Notes under the pieces: generated by a model
The model's input: only the letters and a program-made list of their open reading frames with translations
Database searches by the model: none
What the model was told of the DNA's origin: nothing
Made by a program: the position numbers and the translations under genes
From: Lumbricus terrestris
Taxonomy: Eukaryota; Annelida; Clitellata; Crassiclitellata; Lumbricidae
NCBI GenBank assembly: GCA_949752735.1
Contig: OX457038.1
Location: forward strand, 63,126,470 to 63,190,469
Reading direction: 5' to 3'
Length of the DNA: 64,000 nt
Shown here: one piece after another, positions 11,212 through 21,811 of the stretch
Layout of the letters: every line of letters starts with the position of its first letter
How positions within the stretch are numbered: the first letter of the stretch is position 1

Positions 11212-11600
11212 ACGGCATACAATGAAGATCATTATTTATTCCTACCAACCACTGCCCCCCTCAACCCCCCCGCCGATTGGCTGGCACAAGGAACTGGTGC
11301 TAACGATGTATGGGACGACACACAGCTCTCCTTAAAATACTATGGAGCAGACCTTGTCAGACAAATGGTCCCCGAAGAAGCCAAGGACAGACTGCTAACG
11401 ACTGACTATCAGCAGGAATGAAATTCATTTCCTCTGCATCTTGTTTCGATTTATCATCAAGCCACTCCACAGCGTATATGCCCCAGAACTCGAGATTTTA
11501 AATGTCACCAACAAACCATACATATAGTTTGAGGCTTTAATTTACTAATCTCGGTTCACTTCCACCTCTTACTGTGCTGCAGACTGCCATATTTTATTAT

Positions 11601-11620
11601 ACACACATATATATATACAC

Positions 11621-11679
<59 letters not shown>
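11601..11679. repeat. (AT)n microsatellite
   Basis: Alternating AT with a few CA interruptions at its left edge. Confidence 0.95.
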
Positions 11680-11680
<1 letters not shown>

Positions 11681-11931
11681 AGCATTAAAGCCAATGCATT
11701 TTTCAAATGGCAATCTGTGCTGCAGTTTCTCTTGATTAAAAATTGGTCAACGTATAAATAGATGGCTGGACGGATTCCATTGATAGATGGATGGATTAAA
11801 TACGGATGAATGGCTGGATGAATAGATGGTTGAATGTATGAACTGGATAGACTGGTCCATCGCCAAATACATCCATGGAAGAATTAGCCACTATGCTGCT
11901 ATATGAAGCAACAAACCAATAAATCATCACA

Positions 11932-12190
11932 TGCATCATATGCATCACACATGCATCACATGCATTGCATGCATCACACATGCATCACAAATGCATCTCA
12001 TGCATCACATGCATTGCATACATCACATGAAAAACATGAATCACATGCATTGCATGCATCACATGCATCACATGCATCACATGCATCGAATACATCATAT
12101 GCATCACACGCATTGTATGCATCACATACATCGCATACATCACATGCATCATATGCATCACACATGCATCACACATGCATCACATGCATA
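11932..12190. repeat. ATGCATCAC 9-mer satellite-like array
   Basis: About 28 units of a 9-bp word ATGCATCAC with variants (CATTGCATG, CATACATCA). The unit contains the ATGCAT palindrome. Frames through it encode His/Met/Cys/Ser repeats on both strands; these are by-products. Confidence 0.93.
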
Positions 12191-14335
12191 GCATTCCATT
12201 TAATAAATCATTTAACAATTTACAGCAATGCATCATGGACGCCACCAACATTTGCCAAACATTAATATCACTTAGTGCGGCAACCTTCAAATCCTTGGAT
12301 TCGCCCTTCAATCCGTTTGCAACAACATCCCCCATACATCCACGATCTTAAACACAGCAGACGACTTCTACGTTAACGACGACTGATCCACTTCTGCATC
12401 CTCCGGCCTCGAAGAAATTCCGGACGTGACACCGGAAGCCAAAGCACTCCGCAGCGGAGCGCGAGTTATTTGCGTCGAGCACATATATCCGCATCGCCGA
12501 GTTGATTTAGGGGAATCAAGTGGAATTAGCAGGAAGACTTTAAACGAAATGGAAATGCGAACTGGAACACGACTGAACCCTGACCTTCAGTCCATATCCA
12601 GGAGAATCACGGTTTTAATCCATGGCACAAAGTCCCTGCATAGCTTCCGGCAAATGCAGCTACATAAATTTCACAACTTCGTTCGCTTCATTGCGATATG
12701 GTGCAGTGATAATTCATCAGGGGAAAATCCATGGCATTTATCGGCTTGCTTGAAATTGGATTCGTATTGACGTGCAGCGGCTTAATCAAACAGAACTATG
12801 TATACAGCCAGCCCCCAGATTCTGCAGGCTACTCTCTCAGATTTTAGTAATAAACATGCAATGGTAAATGCAAATGGCTAATGGAACATTTGCAGAACCT
12901 ATCACAACCGGTGTCTTTCAACGTAAAGGCCTATACTTAATGCTGTTTAGCATCCTCTCTGCAGTCCTCCTTGGCCAATATCTGATGTAATATCAGTGGT
13001 AATGGCACAATTCGAATTCATGAGAGGGTTGCATCACCTGCAGAAGCAACCGAAGAGGCCATTACCACCAGGAAATGTTCATTTGTATGAACAATTCCGA
13101 TCGGTAAACCGTTATACGATTCACCCGTCGGGCGTCATATGACGTTCTCAGTTACAGACGAAAAGGTCGCCAGACGCACGCACGACGGACCCGCTAAATA
13201 AATTTTTCATGATCGCATAAATATATCTCTGCAGCGTCAACACCTTCGCGAACGGTAGACGCGTCTCCTGGTTACAAATCAACTGACGATCGAGGCGGCG
13301 GCAATATTAACAGCCGAAGTAGCAGCAGCAGTCATTGCGGGGTATCGTATTAACTGTCCAGGCAGCAATTTCACTGCAGCCAATTGTATATACTGTCCAG
13401 CAATCTTAGAAGCAATATGCATGAACATCGGAAACAGTAATTTCAACAACCCCTCCAGAGTATAGCACTCACGGTAAAACTCAGAAAACTGTGGTACCTC
13501 AAAATCCGTAATTTTAACCTTGATTAATGTTCTTTCAGTCTCCATTCCTTTCTAACTCAGCTGGAAATTATGCCCCATATAGCCTATATAATTCCCACAC
13601 GCTACTTCCACCATGTCCCAAGAGCCCAGTCCATGCAATTACCCACCAATGGCCACCATGCATGTTAGGATCAGGTGTTCAGCAACCAACTTTAATAAAG
13701 GCTCTGGATATCTTCCGTATACACAGGCAGTTAGTTACTATTATTTAGTGGATATACGTGCTCATTAGATGCAGATATAGGATGTGGCTGCAGGCAGTTG
13801 AAAGCGCACACCTGGTTATATATCACCTGTAGAGTATAGAGCGGCGCGTCGAATTTAAACCTAATGTACGGAAGCACCTGAGCGCAAATGCTAAGTAAAA
13901 GATGAAAGCAAAGAAACTGTTATTTTTCACCTGCCAACATCATTAGTAGTCACCAACGCATCTCCTTTCAGCCGAAGCACGCAATGACTCATTAGCAATC
14001 AACAACTGCACAACTACTCCCACTTCTTATATGTCTGCACATGCAATCGCCTAAATTACAAGCTAAAGGAAAACCCTGCATGCAGGGGGTTAAGGTAATG
14101 GTAAACACTTCGGCAAAAAGAGCCGCACGGATGTCCGATCGCTTCTCACTATACCCTCCCAAAAAATCAACTCAACCTTCCAGACCGTAGTTAGCGTTGG
14201 TAAACTGAGTTGTAGGACGAGATGATGGGCGCCTTGCATGGCTGCCAACAGTTAACTTCGACTCCTGTAATTTAACTTGTGACCATGCGTTCATTACTGA
14301 CTGTAATCAAACTGCGCTGTGTCAGTTTGACAAAT
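12191..14335. other. No supported gene
   Basis: Open frames of up to about 114 codons (12426-12770 plus, 13279-13545 minus) show no recognisable domain. The minus-strand frame contains a good donor-like GTGAGT near 13470, but nothing else supports an exon. The right edge (about 14240-14345) ends in GACAAATAAACGAAG followed by a TTA array, which resembles a retroposon 3' tail. Confidence 0.45.
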
Positions 14336-14345
14336 AAACGAAGAT

Positions 14346-14482
14346 TATTATTATTATAGTTATTATTAATATTATTGTTATTATCATTATTTTTTTATTG
14401 GAATGGACCCTATTCGCCAAGGTCCCAGTATTATTAGTATTATTAATATTAATATTATTGTTATTATTATTATTATTATTAC

Positions 14483-14543
<61 letters not shown>
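14346..14543. repeat. (TTA)n microsatellite
   Basis: Long ATT/TTA trinucleotide tract interrupted by a unique 50-bp segment near 14390-14440. The poly-Leu and poly-Ile open frames across it are artefacts. Confidence 0.95.
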
Positions 14544-14995
14544 GTCTCAGGCAACAGCATTGTCGAGAGACAAAGTCTGGCAAACACTATTGACACCCCA
14601 CAAACGTGCAATACAGCTTACTTCGCGTGCACAAGCAAATATAGTCTACACCCAGCTGAATAAACCATATTGTGTGCTGAAAATTCCCCAATATCGCGGT
14701 ATAGTCAATAAACCATCGTATACTGCACACAAAATAATAACGCCACAACTGTGCAACGAAAATATATGGAATCGCACCAAGCTCCTTTAATATCATCCTG
14801 CACAGTGAGCAGCCCAACTCTTCCTTCATCATCAAGTATACTCTAGCTGCGTGACTCATTTTCATTTCGAATGCCAAGATTGATTAAATAGACTTATGAT
14901 GGTTCGACAGATCCTCGAAAACGCATTCCGCTGCTTTTCGTCAACATCGAGCTTAATAAAGCGATTTTATGGCATCTGCTATGCTGCACTTAACT

Positions 14996-15000
14996 CATAT
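14996..15000. repeat. 5' target-site duplication CATAT of the LTR element
   Basis: CATAT directly precedes the 5' LTR and recurs at 22368-22372 directly after the 3' LTR. A 5-bp duplication is the usual length for Ty3/Gypsy integrases and fixes both element ends. Confidence 0.95.
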
Positions 15001-15556
15001 TGTGAGCTAATGTTGTATAGTCTATATAGTCAGTTAATGTTTAGGCGTACGACTAGACCAGCTCAAGGTCAGCGTCTAGACAGTTAGGCCTGCAGGTGAC
15101 AGACTGGCGGGAAAGTTGGCGCGGCTCGGCCGACCGTCGCCGGAGAGCGCGAGAGAGAGAGGGATAGGCAGACAGACAGACGGACAGATAGAAGGACAGA
15201 GCGGCAAGGGGAAGAGTGTACGTCTAGACAGTGAGTTAAGTGGTAGAAGAATGAGTTGGTAAGAGAGAGTAGAAGACGTTTTAGAGAACAGTGGAGTTAG
15301 ATAATAATAGTTGCGTTGCTGTCGTTGAATTCAAGCGTTTGTCGTAGTTGATCCTTTGTTGTGCTATTTGCGTTGTTATGAACGAAGAAGAAAATACAAG
15401 AAACAGAGCTTTGTTGTAATTGAACAAGTTGAGAACTTTAGAAACTTATACACTAGCTTTAGATACCGAAATACAGTGACTAGGTTAGGCCTAGGCTGCG
15501 CTACTGAACACTGAAGAAAAAGGAAGAAAACTTTGAAGGTCAATTGGAGGTTGACA
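15001..15556 (+). repeat. 5' LTR (556 bp)
   Basis: It starts TGTGAGCTAATG and ends GGAGGTTGACA. Compared by eye base by base with the 3' LTR, it differs only at 15252 (T here, G at 22063). A TATATAG word at 15023-15029 is a possible TATA box, unusually close to the LTR start. No AATAAA signal is visible. A purine-rich GAGAGAGAGAGGGATAGG stretch lies in the middle. Confidence 0.96.
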
Positions 15557-15559
15557 TTT

Positions 15560-15577
15560 TGGTGGCAGCGGTGGGAT
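15560..15577 (+). promoter_or_regulatory. Primer binding site, tRNA-Leu
   Basis: TGGTGGCAGCGGTGGGAT begins 4 nt after the LTR end. It is the exact complement of the last 18 nt of a common metazoan tRNA-Leu 3' end including CCA (from recall of the human tRNA-Leu acceptor and T arm). It would prime minus-strand DNA synthesis. Confidence 0.85.
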
Positions 15578-15618
15578 ACTGAACTCAAGCAAAGGACGTT
15601 GGGATAGCGAACTCATTT

Positions 15619-15780
15619 GGAGGAATATTTTCAATTGGAGGAATATTTTCAATCGGAGGAATATTTTCAATTGGAGGAATATTTTCAATTGGAGGAATAT
15701 TTTCAATTGGCGGAATATTTTCAATCGGAGGAATATTTTCAATTGGAGGAATATTTTCAGTCGAAGGAATATTTACGATT
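15619..15780 (+). repeat. 18-bp minisatellite in the retrotransposon leader
   Basis: Nine near-perfect units of GGAGGAATATTTTCAATT, plus a degenerate tenth, lie between the primer site and the gag-pol start. Units are in register with codons and would read as a Glu-Glu-Tyr-Phe-Gln-Leu/Ser repeat, but no ATG opens that frame. The LTR's own last bases contain TCAATTGGAGG, matching the unit junction, so the array may have grown from that edge. It could influence RNA structure or packaging; that is inference. Confidence 0.95.
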
Positions 15781-15974
15781 GGAGACGCATTTCGGAGTCT
15801 GGTGAGAAGATACAACGGGCATACGAATAACATTACGACAACGCAACGCCAGAGAGAGGTATACAAAACTTGCTTGTTTACCCAAGGAGCCATAAGAATT
15901 AAAGTCAGCCAATCACAGATATTCATAGCCACTCCCTCGATTCTTCACGGTAATCACTGAAGTAAAGAAGTAAG

Positions 15975-18900
15975 ATGGAGAAACTTACAGAACAAAAGCA
16001 AGCCAGTATAAAGAAGATGTCTTCTGATCGATTAATAAAGTTATTAATTGAAGAGGGTCTAGACGTAGAAGAAGTCGAAGAGATGTCTAGAGAAAATTTG
16101 ATGAGAGCATTAGCAGAGGTTTGGCTTAAAAAGGAAGCTGAAGAGAAAGGTGCTGTGGGTGGCGCTGAGGAGAAACCAATTGAAAAACCACCGGCACCGA
16201 TGTCTATGGAGGCGTTGATGCAATTTATGATGATGAGGGAGGAGCAACGCAGACAGGAAGAGAAAGAACGGAAACAAGAAGAGAAAGAGAAAGAGGAACA
16301 AAGGAGACAACAGGAGAAGGAGAAAGAAGAACAACGTAGACAAGAGGAGAAAGCGAAAGAGGAGCAACGCAGACAAGAAGAGAAAGTGAAAGAGGAACAA
16401 CGGAGAAAAGAGGAGAAAGAGAAAGAAGAGCAACGTAGACAAGAAGAGAAAGAGAAAGAGGAGCAACGGAGACGAGAGGAGAAAGAACAAAAACAAGAAG
16501 AGAAAGAGAAAGAGGAGAAACGGAGACAAGAAGAGAAAGAACGGAGACAAGAAGAGAAAGAACGGAGACAAGAAGAGATTGAACGAACAGAAAAGCTTCG
16601 ACTAGAGGAAAAAGCAAGAGCAGAACAAGCAGAAAGGATGAGACAAGAAGAGATACAGATGCAGAAGCAGCAGTTCCAGCTTCAGCTAGAACAACTGAAA
16701 AGAGATCGTGACGAAGCTGAACGAAGAAGAATGGAATTGATGATAGAATACGAGAGAGCAGGGAAAAGTGATGAAGAAATACGAAAACAACAGATGGAAG
16801 AGCAAAAGATTCGTGAGGAAGACAAAGAAGCCATGCGTTTGGCAGAATTACAAAGAGCCGAAGAGATTCGACAGGAAGAATTGAAAATGGAGAAAGAAAA
16901 TTTGGAAAAAGCGGAAAGAGAAAGGGAAGAACAATTAGAATTAGAACAAAAGAAACTCGCTCTTAAGGAAGCTCAGCTCCGAGAAATGGCTATAGAAAAG
17001 GAGGAACGCAGAAAACAGTTAGAATTGTTGCAGCAAAAGATAGAACAAGAAGAACTGCGTAGGGTAGAAGATCAAAATAGACTGAGGGAACGAAATGAAG
17101 ACGAAAGAAGAAGCCGTGAAGAGTCAGAACGAAACAGGATCAGAGAAAGTGAGACAATGGTGTCCAAGATTAAAAGGATAGGTGATGCAATGAAACACGT
17201 ATTACCTAAGATGCCATATGATATGATGGAGGTGCCATTATATTTTGAGACAGTTGAGAATGCATTCAACAGTTTTACGGTGGAAAAGCAGTTTTGGGTC
17301 AAATTGCTGTTGCCACTAATGACGCCTAGAGCAAGAACGGTGTTGAACCGATTGTCTTTCGCTGATCTAGACGATTACGACATAGTGAAAGAACATTTAC
17401 TGAAAGAATTCAAATTGACAGCGAGAGAATATCGATCACGATTTGGAGATGCGAGGAAAACGGCAGAAGAAACATACACGATGTTTACAGCAAGATTGAA
17501 GAATCTGTTGAACTATTATGTCAGAAGTAGGCGAGTGGGCAAAAGCTACGAGAAGTTATTTGATCTGTTGGTGGCGGATAAATTGAAAGAATGTCTACCA
17601 CCGGGTCCACTACAGTTCGTACTAGCAAAAGAGGGTACTGAATGCTTTGAAGCTAGTAATGTTGCAGAACTCGCAGACGTACACGTGAACAATCGAATTG
17701 GTCTAATGTTTCAAGACAAACCGAAATATGAAGCATGGGGAAATAGTTCGAAGCAACCCAGGTGGAATAGTAATAACAAAGAAACAGGAAATCAAGCCAG
17801 AAATAACGAAGCAAGGAATGATGGTGCTCCTGGAAGACAGTTTGGTCAAGATAGAAGAGAAGCAACGGGTGACAGACAAATGTACAGTCGAATTCCAGTG
17901 ATGGGACGCCAAAGAGAAAACAATACAGCGTACAATTACAGGCGGGAGAGCACTGAACAGAGAGGGATTGTTAAAAAACGTTGCCATAATTGTCAGTCAG
18001 ACCGACATCTGTTAAAGGATTGCAAAGCACCACCCAGAATGACAAATCTGAGAAATAGATTTACTCGAAGTGCAGAAAATCTCAGAGTAAATCAGATACA
18101 AGTAATGAATGCACCGAATCAGTCTGAAGAACAAGACAACCGCGAAACGGAAGTGAAGTCAGTGATGAAGTGCACGCCTCAATTTGCTATACAGAGAGAA
18201 ATAGTAAATTCTGCTCCAATTAAAGATACTGGTCGAGAAACAGAAAGCAAAGATGAATGTCAACGTACGAAGAAGTCTTTACTACAGCATGTCAATGTAG
18301 AGATACGTGGAAATGATGACAGTTGTCATCCCGTGCAAGTCAGAGCGCTGATCGACTCTGGTACTGAGATTCCAGTAATCAATGAGGAATTGTTGAAAGG
18401 AGCGACAGTGGAAGAAATTGGCAGAGTACATTTGCAATGTGTGGCTGGAGAACCCATTCCAGCTAAGTTGGTGAAAATCGAAGTGCGGATGAGTTGTCAT
18501 AACGAAGGAGGAGATTTGAAAGACAAGGGAGTAAATATCGCGCCATATTTAACCTTGGTGTGTGCCAGCATTCCGGCAGTCTTGTGCAAAGATAACAAAG
18601 AAAAGTTCTTGCTGCATCCAGAGATAATCGCAGAACTGAAAGAGGTTCCACCAGTGAATGTATTACAAGGAGAATTGCAAGTGAACGTGACTACAAGAGC
18701 ACAGAGTCGGAGAAGAGAAGTGGAAGAAGGAGAAGAGGAAAAGTCAAATGAAAGTTTGCTAGATGAGGACACAGAAAGCGATGATGAACAAAGCGTTCAA
18801 GAAGAAGAAGAAGGAATAACATCCGGAAACAATGAAATTGAAGAAGAGATGGTTGCATGTGAACGTGATAATGATGATGATTCTGAGAATGATGGTGAAA

Positions 18901-21698
18901 TAGACACGAGTATGAGGGATTTGTTTGCCGAAAATACGAGTGATGAAAGACAATTAGCAGACGCAAAGAAATTTGAAGAGCAGCAGAGAAATGACGAGTC
19001 ACTGAGGTCGTGGTGGAAGATAGCTGAAGACAAAGGATCAGAGTTTAGTGTGGTGAATGGGTTGATGTATAAGAAGCATCAAATGTTGGACCAGTTGGTG
19101 TATCAGTTGGTGTTGCCGAAGGAAAGAAGAATTCAGGTGATGGAATTGGCACATGAGTCAGTATTTGGCGGACACTTGGGAGAAGAGAAGACAAGGGAAC
19201 GTATCAAGTTGTCCTTTGTGTGGCCAAGAATGCGTAGAGATGTGGTGAAGTTCTGCAAGTCCTGTGAGAAGTGTCAGTTGAAAGCACGAAGTTTGGTGAT
19301 GGATCGAGTGCCGATTACACCAATACCAAGAGAGGATGTACCGTTCAGAAGAATGACCATGGACGTCGTAGGACCAATCGAACCGACTTCAGCAGCAGGG
19401 CATAAGTATTGTTTGTGCATCGTGGACTCATGTACAAGATGGCCGACAATATTCTTGATGAAGTCATTGACCGCTAAGGCTGTATGCGAAGCTTTGATGA
19501 AGCTGTTCATGGATGTGGGAGTTCCGTCAGTAATCACGAGTGATAGAGGAACGAATTTTACAGCCAGTCTAACAAGAGAATTTCTGAAACTGATGGGGTG
19601 TTGTCCTCGATTCGATTCGCCAGGACATCCAGAAGCGGCAGGATTGGTGGAGAGATGGAATCAAACGTTCAAGAAAATGATTCATCATGTCGTTGTGGAA
19701 AATCCGAGACAGTGGCATAAAATTATTCCATTTACAGTCTGGGCATTGAGAGAAGTGCCTAATGCAACTACAGGAGTGGCACCGTATTTGCTGGTCTATG
19801 GAAAGTTGCCGAGAGGGCCACTCACCATCCTTAAAGAAAGCTGGACCAAAGAAATAAATCTACCACCGAACATTGGAGTACAACCGGCAAAGTACCTGAA
19901 GAATTTAAGAGCAGACATGGAAAAGGCCTTGACATTCGCCGAGAGCTGTGCTGAAGAAAAGCAAAAACAGTACGCCAGTCAATACAACAAAAGAGCAAAA
20001 GATAAAGAATTCGAGCCAGGAGAGAACGTCATCGTGCTGTATCCAACGTCAACCAATAAATTGATCTCCCGATGGCATGGTCCATGCACGGTCCTGCAAA
20101 GAAGATCCAAATATTCGTATCTGGTGGACATGAACGAAAACGGTCGACGGATTATTCATGCTAACAAGATGAGGAAGTTCATTACGAGAACATTGTCTTG
20201 TGGTCTGATCGTGGAAGAGGATGACGAATTTGGATCAGTGGTAGAAATACCGCTGAAGGAAGACTATTCAGAGACAAAACAGAAGTCACTTCAATTGGAT
20301 TACGAACAAATTGGACATCTGACCAGCGAACAGCAGAAACAATTACTTGATGTACTGAATCGATATGCAGATAGATTTTCAGACCAACCTGGATTATGTA
20401 CATTAGTAGAACACGAAGTGGTACTGAGACCAGACTTTCGAGAAAAAGAATTCGTGGCATATCGAATACCATTAATATACCGAGCAGAAGTGGAAAAACA
20501 AATACAAGAGATGCTGAAAGAAAACATCATTCAACCATCGTCAAGCAGAATGGCAAGTCCACTTGTCATTGTCAAAAAGAAGAATGGATCCTTGAGATTG
20601 GCTTGTGACTACAGGTACATTAACTCTTTTACTGAAAATTGCCGATATCCTATGCCAATCGTCAACGATGTCTTGAGCAAAGTTGGAAAATCCAAGTTCA
20701 TTTCTGTTATGGACTGTCGCAGTGCATATTGGACTTGTCCTGTGAAAAAGAGTGACCAATGGAAGACGGCGTTTGTTACACATAATGGACTGTATGAATT
20801 TACGCGTGTTCCTTTTGGAATGATTAACTCTGGACGGACTTTTGTAAAAGCGATAAATATGATCTTGCAACCGATTCATGATTTTACTGAACCTTATGTT
20901 GATGACATTGCAGTGCATTCGAATGATTGGGACAGTCATTTAAGACATTTGGAATTATTTTTGAAACAAATAAGACTGCATAATGTAACATTGAACTTGA
21001 AGAAATGTGTGTTTGGTAAGAGTGAGGTGAAGTTCATCGGTCACCTCATAGGATCAGGGAAGAAGATGATGAATCCAGACAGGATTGACAGTTTAATTAA
21101 TTTGAAGAAACCTGAAACCAGGAAGGAAGTGAAGCAAGTCTTAGGATTTTTTGGATTTTACAGACAGTTTATTTGTAATTTTGCTGAAATTGCTAAACCA
21201 TTGACAGACTTGACCAGCAAAAAAGTACCTGATAACATTGTTTGGACTGATGCACATCAGAAATCTTTTGATTCCCTTAAACAGATTGTCTTATCAAATG
21301 TGATTCTATATATGTTTGAGGTTGGGAAACCATTTAATTTGTACTGTGATAGCAGTGATTTTGCTGTGGGAGCTGTACTGTCTCAGGTGGACGAGGAAGG
21401 GATTGAACGTCCCGTTTCATTTATCAGTCAGAAGCTGACAGATACTCAGAGGAGGTGGGCGACGATTGAGAAGGAAGCCTATGCAATCATATGGGCTTTA
21501 AACAAGTTGAAAGAAATTCTTATTGGTTCTAAAATCAATGTTTTTACAGACCATAATCCTTTAGTTTATTTGACTGAATCAATGTCGAAATCTGCTAAAT
21601 TAGTCAGATGGTCTTTATCATTGCAAAATTTTGACATTCTGTTGAACTATAAGAAAGGTAAATTGAATGTAGTAGCTGATTGTCTGTCTAGATTGTAG
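15975..21698 (+). CDS. Gag-Pol polyprotein with integrase before reverse transcriptase
   Basis: One frame of 1907 residues supplies all retrotransposition functions. Residues 15-50 form a short SAP-like helical segment. Residues 80-395 are an extremely charged helix, with 11-residue EEK.KEEQRRQ-type repeats at about 86-202. Residues 419-575 are the capsid, whose C-terminal half (about 483-575) resembles a SCAN domain. A CX2CX4HX4C knuckle lies at C670, C673, H678 and C683. The aspartic protease has D794 in a DSG motif. An acidic linker spans about 910-1000. The integrase has an HHCC domain (H1060, H1067, C1094, C1097) and a D1130-D1190-E1226 core with DD35E spacing, followed by a GPY/F-like module near 1345-1395. 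Reverse transcriptase occupies about 1478-1700, with D1580 and YVDD at 1641-1644. RNase H has D1792, E1834, D1859 and D1902. The ATG at 15975 is the first long in-frame start after the leader. No frameshift separates gag from pol, so relative dosage must be controlled differently, if at all. The domain calls are firm; the SAP-like call is tentative. Confidence 0.95.
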   Translation: MEKLTEQKQASIKKMSSDRLIKLLIEEGLDVEEVEEMSRENLMRALAEVWLKKEAEEKGAVGGAEEKPIEKPPAPMSMEALMQFMMMREEQRRQEEKERKQEEKEKEEQRRQQEKEKEEQRRQEEKAKEEQRRQEEKVKEEQRRKEEKEKEEQRRQEEKEKEEQRRREEKEQKQEEKEKEEKRRQEEKERRQEEKERRQEEIERTEKLRLEEKARAEQAERMRQEEIQMQKQQFQLQLEQLKRDRDEAERRRMELMIEYERAGKSDEEIRKQQMEEQKIREEDKEAMRLAELQRAEEIRQEELKMEKENLEKAEREREEQLELEQKKLALKEAQLREMAIEKEERRKQLELLQQKIEQEELRRVEDQNRLRERNEDERRSREESERNRIRESETMVSKIKRIGDAMKHVLPKMPYDMMEVPLYFETVENAFNSFTVEKQFWVKLLLPLMTPRARTVLNRLSFADLDDYDIVKEHLLKEFKLTAREYRSRFGDARKTAEETYTMFTARLKNLLNYYVRSRRVGKSYEKLFDLLVADKLKECLPPGPLQFVLAKEGTECFEASNVAELADVHVNNRIGLMFQDKPKYEAWGNSSKQPRWNSNNKETGNQARNNEARNDGAPGRQFGQDRREATGDRQMYSRIPVMGRQRENNTAYNYRRESTEQRGIVKKRCHNCQSDRHLLKDCKAPPRMTNLRNRFTRSAENLRVNQIQVMNAPNQSEEQDNRETEVKSVMKCTPQFAIQREIVNSAPIKDTGRETESKDECQRTKKSLLQHVNVEIRGNDDSCHPVQVRALIDSGTEIPVINEELLKGATVEEIGRVHLQCVAGEPIPAKLVKIEVRMSCHNEGGDLKDKGVNIAPYLTLVCASIPAVLCKDNKEKFLLHPEIIAELKEVPPVNVLQGELQVNVTTRAQSRRREVEEGEEEKSNESLLDEDTESDDEQSVQEEEEGITSGNNEIEEEMVACERDNDDDSENDGEIDTSMRDLFAENTSDERQLADAKKFEEQQRNDESLRSWWKIAEDKGSEFSVVNGLMYKKHQMLDQLVYQLVLPKERRIQVMELAHESVFGGHLGEEKTRERIKLSFVWPRMRRDVVKFCKSCEKCQLKARSLVMDRVPITPIPREDVPFRRMTMDVVGPIEPTSAAGHKYCLCIVDSCTRWPTIFLMKSLTAKAVCEALMKLFMDVGVPSVITSDRGTNFTASLTREFLKLMGCCPRFDSPGHPEAAGLVERWNQTFKKMIHHVVVENPRQWHKIIPFTVWALREVPNATTGVAPYLLVYGKLPRGPLTILKESWTKEINLPPNIGVQPAKYLKNLRADMEKALTFAESCAEEKQKQYASQYNKRAKDKEFEPGENVIVLYPTSTNKLISRWHGPCTVLQRRSKYSYLVDMNENGRRIIHANKMRKFITRTLSCGLIVEEDDEFGSVVEIPLKEDYSETKQKSLQLDYEQIGHLTSEQQKQLLDVLNRYADRFSDQPGLCTLVEHEVVLRPDFREKEFVAYRIPLIYRAEVEKQIQEMLKENIIQPSSSRMASPLVIVKKKNGSLRLACDYRYINSFTENCRYPMPIVNDVLSKVGKSKFISVMDCRSAYWTCPVKKSDQWKTAFVTHNGLYEFTRVPFGMINSGRTFVKAINMILQPIHDFTEPYVDDIAVHSNDWDSHLRHLELFLKQIRLHNVTLNLKKCVFGKSEVKFIGHLIGSGKKMMNPDRIDSLINLKKPETRKEVKQVLGFFGFYRQFICNFAEIAKPLTDLTSKKVPDNIVWTDAHQKSFDSLKQIVLSNVILYMFEVGKPFNLYCDSSDFAVGAVLSQVDEEGIERPVSFISQKLTDTQRRWATIEKEAYAIIWALNKLKEILIGSKINVFTDHNPLVYLTESMSKSAKLVRWSLSLQNFDILLNYKKGKLNVVADCLSRL

Positions 21699-21791
21699 TG
21701 TAAGATATTTTATGATGTATTATGTTATGGACTATTTGCATTGTTTAGTTAAAGTACGTTCGCTAATTTTTATAGATAATTAGCTCTCTTT

Positions 21792-21808
21792 AAAAGAAAG
21801 GAGGGAGG
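21792..21808 (+). promoter_or_regulatory. Polypurine tract
   Basis: AAAAGAAAGGAGGGAGG lies 3 bp upstream of the 3' LTR, the position used to prime plus-strand DNA synthesis in LTR retroelements. Confidence 0.9.
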
Positions 21809-21811
21809 TAA

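Noticed and set aside
13279..13545. 88-codon minus-strand frame with an internal GTGAGT donor-like site
   Set aside because: No recognisable domain, no partner exon and only one splice-like feature.
16110..16617. Minus-strand Leu/Phe-rich frames of 130-153 codons
   Set aside because: They are the antisense of the charged Gag repeat; the sense strand carries the intact polyprotein.
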